Part shown: one piece after another, positions 1 through 10,287 of the stretch
How the letters are laid out: the number at the start of each line of letters is the position of its first letter
Numbering within the stretch: the stretch's first letter is position 1
Origin: Clitopilus passeckerianus
Lineage: Eukaryota > Basidiomycota > Agaricomycetes > Agaricales > Entolomataceae
Length of the DNA: 64,000 nucleotides
Assembly (NCBI GenBank): GCA_944990035.1
Contig: CALYLX010000159.1
Coordinates: forward strand, 744,001-808,000
Direction of reading: 5' to 3'
Made by a program: the position numbers and the translations under genes
Notes under the pieces: model-generated
What the model was told of the DNA's origin: nothing
Databases searched by the model: none
Seen by the model: the letters and a program-made list of their open reading frames with translations, nothing else

Positions 1-123
1 TGAGAGATGCGGAGTAAGCATGGAAAAAGATGAAAAATGCGCAGTGATGCGCAGCATATGTGAGTAATCGTGCATAGGTAAGCGGGCCGGGGTATGTAAG
101 GAGAAACATGTAAGCAAAATCAT
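1..123 (-). repeat. Partial LTR (E4) of the nested chromovirus family
   Basis: Reading the minus strand, position 123 is the first base of the LTR (TGTTATGATT...) and the sequence continues to the window edge, so only the first quarter of the 485-bp LTR is visible. It abuts the RT coding region of E2 directly, just before the YMDD motif. The most likely explanation is another family member inserted into E2, which would leave a 5-bp duplication GAAGG (+ strand). The other end lies outside the window, so an internally deleted E2 whose own 3' LTR follows is not excluded. Confidence 0.85.
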
Positions 124-1567
124 AACAGAAGGTACCGGGTGAGTTCATTAGTCCAAAGAACATCACCATTGGTTCAAATAACCCTTGGTTGGTCTTGAAC
201 GCTGCTTTCCATTGGTCACCATCTTTGATGCGGATGTTGTGATATCCCCATCGAATGTCGAGTTTGGTGAAAACAGTTGCTCCTTTGAGTTTATCGATGA
301 GTTCGCTAGCCAGCGGTAAGGGGTAAGCGTTAGGTATTGTTCCTTCGTTGAGTCGTCGGTAGTCTTGACATGGTCTTAGGGCTTCCGAGTCTTTCTTTGC
401 AACGAAGAAGAACGGAGATGCTTGTGGGGAGTTGGATTCCCAGATGTATCCTTTAGCTAGATTTTCCTTGAGAAACTCGTCGAGTTTTTCTTGTTCTAAG
501 GGGCTGAGCGGATAGACCTTGCAGTCTTTTGGCACGAAATCTGTCTTCAGATCTATGGCATGATTCCAGGGTCGGCTTGGTGGGAATCGTTCAGATGCTG
601 CTTTCTCAAAGACTTTTCTGTAGTCTTGAAGATAGTCGGGGATGATTTCGTCAAGGGATTTCTTTGGCTCCTTATCTTCTCGTTTATGCTCCAGAGCTTG
701 CGAAATTGATGTTTTCGCACGTATCCACACCTGCTGTGTGTGGTGTCTGGTTGCTGGATGGTGTGTTATCACCGTCTGTCGTATCGTGGTAGTTGGCCTG
801 ATTGGCCCGTACACAAGGTAATCCTTTGTGTGTTCCTGCGTAAGTGGGGGTTCCTCCTTGGTGAATATTCCGACTGCCGGTTCGTTCTGGCAGTATGTGA
901 TGAGAAAGTCTTCATTGATCTCTTCTCCGTCTTCAACTATTCGGAAATAGTCGCTAAGTCCTTCTGATTTTCCGGGATTCTCTTCGGAACAATCAGGTGC
1001 TGGGGTAGGTGGCGTGTTTTCCTCTAGTAGTTGTTCTCGGATGGCTCTCATCCGCTTGGTGTCTACTGCTCGCATCAATGTTTGCGACAGTCGTTGGGTA
1101 ATGCGTGATTCGTCGATTTCGAGTGTGCCGTCGCTCCACGATATGATTGGATCTACCCGTTTTAGCCAGGGTAATCCAAAAATCAGGTGGTCTTTCCCGA
1201 GTCCAGTGACAAAACATCTTTCCTTGATGATGGCTGTCCCTATCTTGGCAATAACCCAGGTAAAGTGGGTAATAGTTCCTTGTTTGTTCAGGGTGCCATC
1301 AACGTTTTGTGCTGTAATCGGTTGTCGGAGTGGGAGTAGTGGGAGGTGATGTGTCTTGGCAAAGACGGAGTCGATGAATGACCCTTGCGCTCCAGAGTCA
1401 ATGAGAGCTTTTGTGCCGGCGATTGTTGTATTTCCATCTAGAGGGTCTTGTAGAGAGATCGGGATACGCATAGATTCAGCATAAAAATCAGTAGCTACAA
1501 GTACACTGGAAATATCAATCGGGCGAGGAAGTACTGATGTCGGCTTTGCAGTCTTCCTCTTTAAAAA
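124..1567 (-). CDS. pol (5' half) of E2: protease and start of reverse transcriptase
   Basis: The frame is -1 relative to gag and overlaps the gag stop at a run of five T. It encodes the aspartic protease with the LIDSGA active site and then the RT region up to NSPGTF, where LTR E4 interrupts it. I see no stop codon from 1567 to the break; the frame even stays open into the LTR. RNase H, integrase and chromodomain are absent from this copy within the window. Because it is cut before YMDD it cannot encode active RT as it stands. Confidence 0.8.
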
Positions 1568-2490
1568 CCCTCAGCCTCTGCTTCGGTGTAGAATTCAGCG
1601 GCTTCTTCTTGGGGCATGTCAGCTAGGACTGCTCTGACATATTTGATCAACTTGGCTCCCTTCTCAGGTTTCTTGTGGAATCGGCTGTCGTTGTTGCTAG
1701 GGTAGGTTTTTCCAAAATTCTTCCTTTGAAGACATTGTTGGATCGTGTGACCTTTCTTGGAGCAATAGTAGCACAAGTTGTTCTTCTTGTGATGTTCTCT
1801 TTCCTCCTGGGTGAGGCGGCGTTTGGGTGGATCAGTGGTGAAACGATCAACATCCATAGCCATTGGGTCTCGGGCTCCAGTAGGTGTTTTGTAAGCACCT
1901 TTGACCATATCAGATGTCTTGATGATACGGGTATGTCCCATGATTGTCTTGGCACGTCGCCAGTTGTTGTCAAACTGGACGGCTTTCTTGACCCAATCGT
2001 CGAGTGTGGTAGGAGGGGAATCGGAAAAGAGAATTTTCTCTTGGAGTTTGGGGGTAAGTCCTTCCATGAAGATCTCGATCTTTGCAGTGTCACCGCTGAG
2101 ATCAGTTCGTGCAAGAATATTCTTGAAGACGGTGACAAATTCGTCAGCTGTCCCATCCTGTCGTAAGGCTTTGAGTTGGAGAAGTGCGGCAGCTTTGTCG
2201 TCGGTAGGGGAAAAGGCTTCTTTGAATTGGCTGATAAATTCAGCGTAGGTGGCTTTCCTTTCAGCTGCTGAATATTTATCGTGAAATTCTAATCCCCATG
2301 CTGCTGCAGTTCCTTCTTTGAGGAAGGATAGGGCGATGCGAATCTTCTTGTCATCTTCGAGTTGGTTGAGGTTGTTTAAGATGAGGTAGTCTTCAAGTTC
2401 CTGAATGAACTTTCTGGTCTTGGATCGGTCTCCGGAGAACGTTTGGGGTTTGGCTCCAATGTCCTTCTTGTTGTTGTGGTCTTGTGACAT
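1561..2490 (-). CDS. gag polyprotein of E2
   Basis: The first in-frame ATG is at 2490 (MSQDHNNKK) and the product is about 309 residues. It has the retrotransposon-gag capsid region followed by one CX2CX4HX4C zinc knuckle (CYYCSKKGHTIQQC). The same frame is open upstream of the ATG for more than 100 further codons without any ATG, as in E3. Gag forms the capsid and its zinc knuckle binds element RNA. The stop codon sits in the TTTTTAA context described for E3. Confidence 0.85.
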   Translation of the reverse strand: MSQDHNNKKDIGAKPQTFSGDRSKTRKFIQELEDYLILNNLNQLEDDKKIRIALSFLKEGTAAAWGLEFHDKYSAAERKATYAEFISQFKEAFSPTDDKAAALLQLKALRQDGTADEFVTVFKNILARTDLSGDTAKIEIFMEGLTPKLQEKILFSDSPPTTLDDWVKKAVQFDNNWRRAKTIMGHTRIIKTSDMVKGAYKTPTGARDPMAMDVDRFTTDPPKRRLTQEEREHHKKNNLCYYCSKKGHTIQQCLQRKNFGKTYPSNNDSRFHKKPEKGAKLIKYVRAVLADMPQEEAAEFYTEAEAEGF

Positions 2491-3088
2491 TTCATAGTCG
2501 AAATCGAAATCGGTTTCTGGTTCAATTGTTTCTGCACTGGGGCGCTCCTCTGGCTCAGCTGTGGGGCTCTCCTCTAGCTGTTGTTGTACTTGGTGTTCTT
2601 CTTCTTCCTCTTCGGGCAAGACAGAAGCGCTGGTAGACGGGACTAGTGATGGGTTCCTGGATATTGCTGTGGGTAATGGTGCGAAGCGTCGCTGTTCCTC
2701 CTCGTCTACTTCAATGTCGTGTTCTCGTTGAGCTCGGACAATAGCAGGGGTCTTATGAGGTCGTTCAGGGGTAGGGAAGTCTAGAGCGTGGAAGTGTTTG
2801 TTTTCAACGGCAACGGTGGTGAATGTGAATTTGCCAAGGGAGAGAGAGGCGTAGCACCAGCGGTTATTGTTGTGATTAAAACCGCAGTAGCTTCCATTGG
2901 TGAACTTGTAGACGTTGTTGGTTCCTTCTACTAGAGTGGTATTTCGTGGCGGGTGGTCTGCCCTGTGTACGACCGTGGTGACTGAGTGGTAGCCGCAACG
3001 GCAATCGGCCTGTTGCGTGCTTCTGCTGTGTTGTCGTGGGGTGGGCCTGCGCTAACAATGAGCGGGCCTTCTGAACAGCTTGACCTTT

Positions 3089-3573
3089 TGTTAAGGCAGA
3101 GCCTAACAACTTAGGTAATACTGTTTACGCTCGATGTCTTTGATAAACAAAGACAGAGATTTGTCAGCAGCTGCGGCTGTACTGACGACCTGGTGAGATT
3201 GACGAAGCAAGGGACTTAAAGGCGAAGTAGAGAACTAAGCAGTTAGGTAGATTGCCTAGGTCAAGCTGAGGAGCCTTGACCAAATGGTACAGGTTTATAT
3301 ACCTATCTAGTAGTTCTAAATATAGCGCATGCGCAGCATGCTGAGTAAGTAATGAGTCATGCGCAGCATGATGAGTAAGTACATGAGTCAGTATGACTCG
3401 ATGCGAGTCAGAAAGAGTCAGATAAGGTATAAGTCTCTCACGATCGTGAGAGATGCGGAGTAAGCATGGAAAAAGATGAAAAATGCGCAGTGATGCGCAG
3501 CATATGTGAGTAATCGTGCATAGGTAAGCGGGCCGGGGTATGTAAGGAGAAACATGTAAGCAAAATCATAACA
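3089..3573 (-). repeat. 5' LTR of E2
   Basis: This 485-bp LTR in minus orientation starts TGTTATG (3573) and ends CTTAACA (3089). It differs from the E3 LTRs at several bases, for example CAAG instead of CGAG just upstream of the predicted transcript start. The 11-nt self-priming pair is conserved: AGGTCAAGCTG at 3258-3268 and CAGCTTGACCT at 3076-3086 on the + strand. Confidence 0.95.
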
Positions 3574-4382
3574 TCAACCAACTCGAAGATGACAAGAAGA
3601 TTCGCATCGCCCTATCCTTCCTCAAAGAAGGAACTGCAGCAGCATGGGGATTAGAATTTCACGATAAATATTCAGCAGCTGAAAGGAAAGCCACCTACGC
3701 TGAATTTATCAGCCAATTCAAAGAAGCCTTTTCCCCTACCGACGACAAAGCTGCCGCACTTCTCCAACTCAAAGCCTTACGACAGGATGGGACAGCTGAC
3801 GAATTTGTCACCGTCTTCAAGAATATTCTTGCACGAACTGATCTCAGCGGTGACACTGCAAAGATCGAGATCTTCATGGAAGGACTTACCCCCAAACTCC
3901 AAGAGAAAATTCTCTTTTCCGATTCCCCTCCTACCACACTCGACGATTGGGTCAAGAAAGCCGTCCAGTTTGACAACAACTGGCGACGTGCCAAGACAAT
4001 CATGGGACATACCCGTATCATCAAGACATCTGATATGGTCAAAGGTGCTTACAAAACACCTACTGGAGCCCGAGACCCAATGGCTATGGATGTTGATCGT
4101 TTCACCACTGATCCACCCAAACGCCGCCTCACCCAGGAGGAAAGAGAACATCACAAGAAGAACAACTTGTGCTACTATTGCTCCAAGAAAGGTCACACGA
4201 TCCAACAATGTCTTCAAAGGAAGAATTTTGGAAAAACCTACCCTAGCAACAACGACAGCCGATTCCACAAGAAACCTGAGAAGGGAGCCAAGTTGATCAA
4301 ATATGTCAGAGCAGTCCTAGCTGACATGCCCCAAGAAGAAGCCGCTGAATTCTACACCGAAGCAGAGGCTGAGGGTTTTTAA
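3574..4382 (+). pseudogene. gag of E1, 5' end displaced by E2
   Basis: Coding sequence begins abruptly at the E2 junction (frame from 3576, NQLEDDKK) and runs without a stop to TAA at 4380-4382. It includes the C-terminal capsid part and the CX2CX4HX4C knuckle near 4170-4215. The N-terminal part lies outside the window on the far side of E2, so the gene is split rather than decayed. Confidence 0.85.
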
Positions 4383-7300
4383 AGAGGAAGACTGCAAAGC
4401 CGACATCAGTACTTCCTCGCCCGATTGATATTTCCAGTGTACTTGTAGCTACTGATTTTTATGCTGAATCTATGCGTATCCCGATCTCTCTACAAGACCC
4501 TCTAGATGGAAATACAACAATCGCCGGCACAAAAGCTCTCATTGACTCTGGAGCGCAAGGGTCATTCATCGACTCCGTCTTTGCCAAGACACATCACCTC
4601 CCACTACTCCCACTCCGACAACCGATTACAGCACAAAACGTTGATGGCACCCTGAACAAACAAGGAACTATTACCCACTTTACCTGGGTTATTGCCAAGA
4701 TAGGGACAGCCATCATCAAGGAAAGATGTTTTGTCACTGGACTCGGGAAAGACCACCTGATTTTGGATTACCCTGGCTAAAACGGGTAGATCCAATCATA
4801 TCGTGGAGCGACGGCACACTCGAAATCGACGAATCACGCATTACCCAACGACTGTCGCAAACATTGATGCGAGCAGTAGACACCAAGCGGATGAGAGCCA
4901 TCCGAGAACAACTACTAGAGGAAAACACGCCACCTACCAGCACCTGATTGTTCGAAGAGAATCCCGGAAAATCAGAAGGACTTAGCGACTATTTCCGAAT
5001 AGTTGAAGACGGAGAAGAGATCAATGAAGACTTTCTCATCACATACTGCCAGAACGAACCGGCAGTCGGAATATTCACCAAGGAGGAACCCCCACTTACG
5101 CAGGAACACACAAAGGATTACCTTGTGTACGGGCCAATCAGGCCAACTACCACGATACGACAGACGGTGATAACACACCATCCAGCAACCAGACACCACA
5201 CACAGCAGGTGTGGATACGTGCGAAAACATCAATTTCGCAAGCTCTGGAGCATAAACGAGAAGATAAGGAGCCAAAGAAATCCCTTGACGAAATCATCCC
5301 CGACTATCTTCAAGACTACAGAAAAGTCTTTGAGAAAGCAGCATCTGAACGATTCCCACCAAGCCGACCCTGGAATCATGCCATAGATCTGAAGACAGAT
5401 TTCGTGCCAAAAGACTGCAAGGTCTATCCGCTCAGCCCCTTAGAACAAGAAAAACTCGACGAGTTTCTCAAGGAAAATCTAGCTAAAGGATACATCTGGG
5501 AATCCAACTCCCCACAAGCATCTCCGTTCTTCTTCGTTGCAAAGAAAGACTCGGAAGCCCTAAGACCATGTCAAGACTACCGACGACTCAACGAAGGAAC
5601 AATACCTAACGCTTACCCCTTACCGCTGGCTAGCGAACTCATCGATAAACTCAAAGGAGCAACTGTTTTCACCAAACTCGACATTCGATGGGGATATCAC
5701 AACATCCGCATCAAAGATGGTGACCAATGGAAAGCAGCGTTCAAGACCAACCAAGGGTTATTTGAACCAATGGTGATGTTCTTTGGACTAATGAACTCAC
5801 CCGGTACCTTCCAAGCAATGATGAACCACCTTTTCCGAGACATGATAGACGAAGGATGGGTCATCATCTACATGGACGACATCCTCATCTTCTCCAACGA
5901 TCCAGAAAAACACCGAGAACGCACACGCAGAGTCTTACAAAGACTACAAGACAACGATCTCTACCTCAAAGCAGAGAAATGCCAATTTGACACCACAAGA
6001 GTGGAGTACCTCGGGTTCATCATTGAACCAAACAAGATCTCCATGGACCCTGTCAAACTTGCAGGGATGCGCGACTGGCCTACGCCAACTACAGTAAAGG
6101 AAGTCTGATCATTCCTAGGATTCGGAAACTTTTACCGCAGGTTCATCGGAAAATATGCGGAAATTGCCAAACCGCTGAACGAACTCACCAAGAAAGACAA
6201 GAAGTGGGAATGGACCAATGAATGTCACAAAGCTTTCACTACCCTGAAAGACAAATTCCTGGAAGCACCTGTGTTGCTGATGCCTGACCCCACGAAGCCA
6301 TTTGTGGTGGAAAGCGACGCCTCAAAACATGCAACAGGAGCAGTCCTACAACAACGTGACGCCAACGGATCATGGCACCCATGTGGTTTCATATCTAAAT
6401 CGTTCTCGGAAACAGAACGGAACTATGAAATCTATGACCGAGAACTTCTAGGCATTATCCGCGCATTAGAAACCTGGCGACACTACTTCCATGGATCCCA
6501 ACATTCAGTCGTGATTCTATCCGATCACAAAAACCTCACATACTTCCGAGAAGCCCGGAAGTTGAACCGACGACAAGCAAGATGGAATCTGATGCTATCC
6601 CAGTTTAACATCAAACTTGTACACACCCCTGGTGCAAAGATGATACAATCCGACGCACTATCTCGACGACCAGACCACATCCCAGGTGAAGATACCGACA
6701 ACGAAGACATCATTCTCCTCCCCGACAAGCTCTTCCTTCGCTCAATTGACATTGAACTAAAGGACGAAATTGTACACAAGATGGTCAATGACAAACTGAT
6801 TGTTGACGCCATTCGCACCGCCAAAGAAGACGGACCCCCACCAATCCGATCAAACCTGGAAGACTGGAAATTTGACGATGGCATCTTGTACTACAAGGAC
6901 AAGTGCGTGGTACCAGATGACGAAGACCTCCGAAGGAAGATAGTCCAACATTATCACGATCTACCCAGCGCAGGACACCCTGGACAATTTGGGACACTGG
7001 AGAAAGTCCGGAAGGACTACTGGTGGCCAGGGATGTCAGTGTTCATCAAGAACTTTGTGCAGGGCTGTGCAATGTGCCAACAAATGAAGATCAATCGCCA
7101 CCCCACTGCTCCACCGTTAATGCCCATCAAATCCGAAACCACTAGGCCATTTTCGCTAGTGACGTACGATTTTCACACGGATCTCCCAGAGAGTAATGGT
7201 TTCGATAGCATTATGGCCGTGGTCGACCATGGAGCTACGAAGGGGGCAATTTTCATCCCTTGCACAAGGAAAATCGACGCCACAGAAACTGCAAATGCCT

Positions 7301-8202
7301 ACATTGACAACGTCTACCGTCGCTTTGGACTCCCCGACAAAGGAATTTCAGACAGAGAACCTCAATTCGCCTCTAAAGTTTTCCAAGAAATGGGACGACT
7401 CCTTGGAATCAAGCTCAACATGAGTACCGCCTACCACCCACAAACCGATGGTGCGACAGAAAGGATCAATCAGGAGATTGATGCCTATCTCCGCATCTTC
7501 TGTGCACAGAACCCCGAATCCTGGTCCAAATGGATTACCACTCTAGAATTCTCCTACAACAGCCGAACACACTCTGTCACCAAACGAACCCCATTCTACC
7601 TAATGATGGGATACGAACCACCTGCACTCCCATCAGTTGCTCCCACTAGCAAAATTCCCGCAGTTGACAAACGGATCAAGGAACTTCTGCTAGCACGCGA
7701 TGAAGCAAATGCTGCACATGCACTTGCTGTGCAACGCATGGCAGAGAAGATCACACGACATTTCACCCCATTCAAAGTCGGAGAAAAGGTGTGGTTAGAA
7801 GCCACAAATCTCAATCAAGGAAACATCTCCAAGAAACTAGCACCCAAACGAGAAGGACCCTTCAAGATACTTGAGGTAAAAGGACACCTGACCTATAAAC
7901 TCGACCTGCCAAGACGATGGAAGATCCACCCGGTGATTCACGCATCACTTCTCACCCGTTACATCTCCACCAAAGCGCATGGACCCAGCTTCTCTAAACC
8001 GCCACCTGACAAAATCGACGGAATAGAAGAATACGAAATAGAAGCAATTGTGGCCTATCAGAAACAAGGCAAAGGGCAACACAGATACCTCGTAAAATGG
8101 AAGGGATGGCCATTAGCGGACAACGAATGGATGCCCGAGTCGGAACTGCGGAATGCCAAGGAAATACTCACCGAGTATAAAAAGAGGAAGAAACTCACCT
8201 GA
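4376..8202 (+). pseudogene. pol of E1: protease-RT-RNase H-integrase-chromodomain, frameshifted
   Basis: Visible parts in order: protease LIDSGA (about 4540), RT with YMDD (about 5870), RNase H, the integrase HHCC finger (HDLPSAGHP ... CAMCQQMK, 6955-7090), the DDE core (YDFHTD; SDREPQF; ERINQE), and a C-terminal chromodomain (YLVKWKGWP ... NEWMPESEL, 8080-8150). Compared with E3 and E2 the frame is broken by T5 to T4 near 4762, loss of CC near 4937, loss of C near 4952, and CGA to TGA at 6106-6108. SDRGPQF, seen in E3, is SDREPQF here. Integrase and chromodomain would direct insertion, the latter usually towards marked chromatin. Confidence 0.9.
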
Positions 8203-8268
8203 CACCACATAGCAAACCCACTCACATCCACTATATAACAATGTCTCAAAATGCCTCTTCCTACGACC

Positions 8269-8273
8269 GCACC
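8269..8273. repeat. Target-site duplication, left copy (GCACC)
   Basis: GCACC directly precedes the TGTTATG start of the E3 5' LTR and is repeated directly after the AACA end of its 3' LTR. A 5-bp duplication is normal for Ty3/gypsy integrase. The uninterrupted site is visible inside E3's own ORF3 at 14172-14176, which shows the original arrangement. Confidence 0.95.
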
Positions 8274-8426
8274 TGTTATGATTTTGCTTACATGTTTCTC
8301 CTTACATACCCCGGCCCGCTTACCTATGCACGATTACTCACATATGCTGCGCATCACTGCGCATTTTTCATCTTTTTCCATGCTTACTCCGCATCTCTCA
8401 CGATCGTGAGAGACTTATACCTTATC

Positions 8427-8495
8427 TGACTCTTTCTGACTCGCATTGAGTCATACTGACTCATGTACTTACTCATCATGCTGCGCATGACTCAT
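8427..8495 (+). promoter_or_regulatory. Array of Gcn4/AP-1-like bZIP sites in U3
   Basis: Seen: TGACTC at 8427 and 8437, GAGTCA at 8448, TGACTCAT at 8457 and a perfect ATGACTCAT at 8487-8495. The last is the consensus bound by Gcn4/CPC1-type bZIP factors. The array lies about 60-120 bp upstream of the TATA box. In the E1 3' LTR a 30-bp deletion removes the perfect site. Inference: the element may respond to amino-acid or general stress signalling. Confidence 0.5.
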
Positions 8496-8545
8496 TACTT
8501 ACTCAGCATGCTGCGCATGTGCTATATTTAGAACTACTAGATAGG

Positions 8546-8589
8546 TATATAAACCTGTACCATTTGGTCGAGGCTCCTCAGCTTGACCT
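8546..8589 (+). promoter_or_regulatory. LTR core promoter and predicted transcript 5' end
   Basis: TATATAAA lies at 8546-8553. CAGCTTGACCT at 8579-8589 begins 33 nt further on, a normal TATA-to-start distance. The 11-mer is the exact reverse complement of 8761-8771, just inside the LTR, which suggests that transcription starts here and that the RNA 5' end primes reverse transcription. Confidence 0.55.
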
Positions 8590-8760
8590 AGGCAATCTAC
8601 CTAACTGCTTAGTTCTTTACTTCGCCTTTAAGTCCCTTGCTTCGTCAATCTCACCAGGTCGTCAGTACAGCCGCAGCTGCTGACAAATCTCTGTCTTTGT
8701 TTATCAAAGACATCGAGCGTAAACAGTATTACCTAAGTTGTTAGGCTCTGCCTTAACAAA

Positions 8761-8771
8761 AGGTCAAGCTG
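8761..8771 (+). other. Putative primer-binding site for self-priming
   Basis: AGGTCAAGCTG starts two bases after the 5' LTR, the place of a PBS. It does not begin with TGG as a tRNA-primed PBS would. It is perfectly complementary over 11 nt, and no further, to the predicted mRNA 5' end in R (8579-8589). Tf1-type elements prime from an 11-nt fold-back of their own RNA. Both halves are also conserved in E2. Confidence 0.65.
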
Positions 8772-9357
8772 TTCAAGAAGGCCCGCTCATTGTTAGCGCA
8801 GGCCCACCCCACGACAACACAGCAGAAGCACGCAACAGGCCGATTGCCGTTGCGGCTACCACTCAGTCACCACGGTCGTACACAGGGCAGACCACCCGCC
8901 ACGAAATACCACTCTAGTAGAAGGAACCAACAACGTCTACAAGTTCACCAACGGAAGCTACTGCGGTTTTAATCACAACAATAACCGCTGGTGCTACGCC
9001 TCTCTCTCTCTTGGCAAATTCACATTCACCACCGTTGCCGTTGAAAACAGACACTTCCACGCTCTAGACTTCCCTACCCCTGAACGACCTCATAAGACCC
9101 CTGCTATTGTCCGAGCTCAACGAGAACACGACATTGAAGTAGACGAGGAGGAACAGCGACGCTTCGCACCATTACCCACAGCAATATCCAGGAACCCATC
9201 ACTAGTCCCGTCTACCAGCGCTTCTGTCTTGCCCGAAGAGGAAGAAGAAGAACACCAAGTACAACAACAGCTAGAGGAGAGCCCCACAGCTGAGCCAGAG
9301 GAGCGCCCCAGTGCAGAAACAATTGAACCAGAGACCGACTTCGATTTCGACTACGAA

Positions 9358-10287
9358 ATGTCACAAGACAACAACAACAAGAAGGACATTGGAGCCAAAC
9401 CCCAAACGTTCTCCGGAGACCGATCCAAGACCAGAAAGTTCATTCAGGAACTTGAAGACTACCTCATCCTAAACAACCTCAACCAACTCGAAGATGACAA
9501 GAAGATTCGCATCGCCCTATCCTTCCTCAAAGAAGGAACTGCAGCAGCATGGGGATTAGAATTTCACGATAAATATTCAGCAGCTGAAAGGAAAGCCACC
9601 TACGCTGAATTTATCAGCCAATTCAAAGAAGCCTTTTCCCCTACCGACGACAAAGCTGCCGCACTTCTCCAACTCAAAGCCTTACGACAGGATGGGACAG
9701 CTGACGAATTTGTCACTGTCTTCAAGAATATTCTTGCACGAACTGATCTCAGCGGTGACACTGCAAAGATCGAGATCTTCATGGAAGGACTTACCCCCAA
9801 ACTCCGAGAGAAAATTCTCTTTTCCGATTCCCCTCCTACCACATTTGACGATTGGGTCAAGAAAGCCGTCCAGTTTGACAACAACTGGCGACGTGCCAAG
9901 ACAATCATGGGACATACCCGTATCATCAAAACATCTGATATGGTCAAAGGTGCTTACAAAACACCTACCGGTGCCCGAGACCCAATGGCTATGGATGTTG
10001 ATCGTTTCACCACTGATCCACCCAAACGCCGCCTCACCCAGGAGGAAAGAGAACATCACAAGAAGAACAACTTGTGCTACTATTGCTCCAAGAAAGGTCA
10101 CACGATCCAACAATGTCTTCAAAGGAAGAGTTTTGGAAGAACCTACCCTAGCAACAACGACAGCCGATTCCACAAGAAACCTGAGAAGGGAGCCGAGTTG
10201 ATCAAATATGTCAGAGCAGTCCTAGCTGACATGCCCCAAGAAGAAGCCGCTGAATTCTACACCGAAGCAGAGGCTGAGGGTTTTTAA
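9358..10287 (+). CDS. gag polyprotein of E3
   Basis: The start is the first in-frame ATG (MSQDNNNKK, 309 residues). The product has a retrotransposon-gag capsid region (about residues 10-180) and one zinc knuckle CX2CX4HX4C (CYYCSKKGHTIQQC, 10075-10116). The frame is already open from 8797, with an acidic stretch (PEEEEEE) and about 187 codons lacking ATG, so a non-AUG start is possible. The stop TAA (10285-10287) lies in GGTTTTTAA: slipping back one base at the T run continues into pol. Confidence 0.88.
   Translation: MSQDNNNKKDIGAKPQTFSGDRSKTRKFIQELEDYLILNNLNQLEDDKKIRIALSFLKEGTAAAWGLEFHDKYSAAERKATYAEFISQFKEAFSPTDDKAAALLQLKALRQDGTADEFVTVFKNILARTDLSGDTAKIEIFMEGLTPKLREKILFSDSPPTTFDDWVKKAVQFDNNWRRAKTIMGHTRIIKTSDMVKGAYKTPTGARDPMAMDVDRFTTDPPKRRLTQEEREHHKKNNLCYYCSKKGHTIQQCLQRKSFGRTYPSNNDSRFHKKPEKGAELIKYVRAVLADMPQEEAAEFYTEAEAEGF

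Larger units (their letters stand above)
124..3573 (-). mobile_element. Chromodomain Ty3/gypsy element E2 (minus strand, 3' part missing)
   Basis: From 3573 downwards this copy has a complete 5' LTR, leader, gag, protease and the first half of reverse transcriptase, and then stops where LTR E4 begins. It is inserted in the gag gene of outer copy E1: E1 coding sequence resumes at 3574 with tcaac, the presumed target duplication, whose partner lies left of the window. Where E1 and E3 have one-base contractions (near 844, 990 and 1177 in E2 coordinates) E2 keeps the longer homopolymer, so its frames look intact as far as visible. Confidence 0.9.
8274..8758 (+). repeat. 5' LTR of E3
   Basis: The LTR is 485 bp, bounded by TG...CA (TGTTATG ... 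CTTAACA). It carries a 20-bp perfect palindrome at 8394-8413, a row of TGACTCA-like sites at 8427-8495, TATATAAA at 8546-8553 and the predicted transcript start at 8579. By that start, U3 is about 305 bp and R-U5 about 180 bp. Confidence 0.97.
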
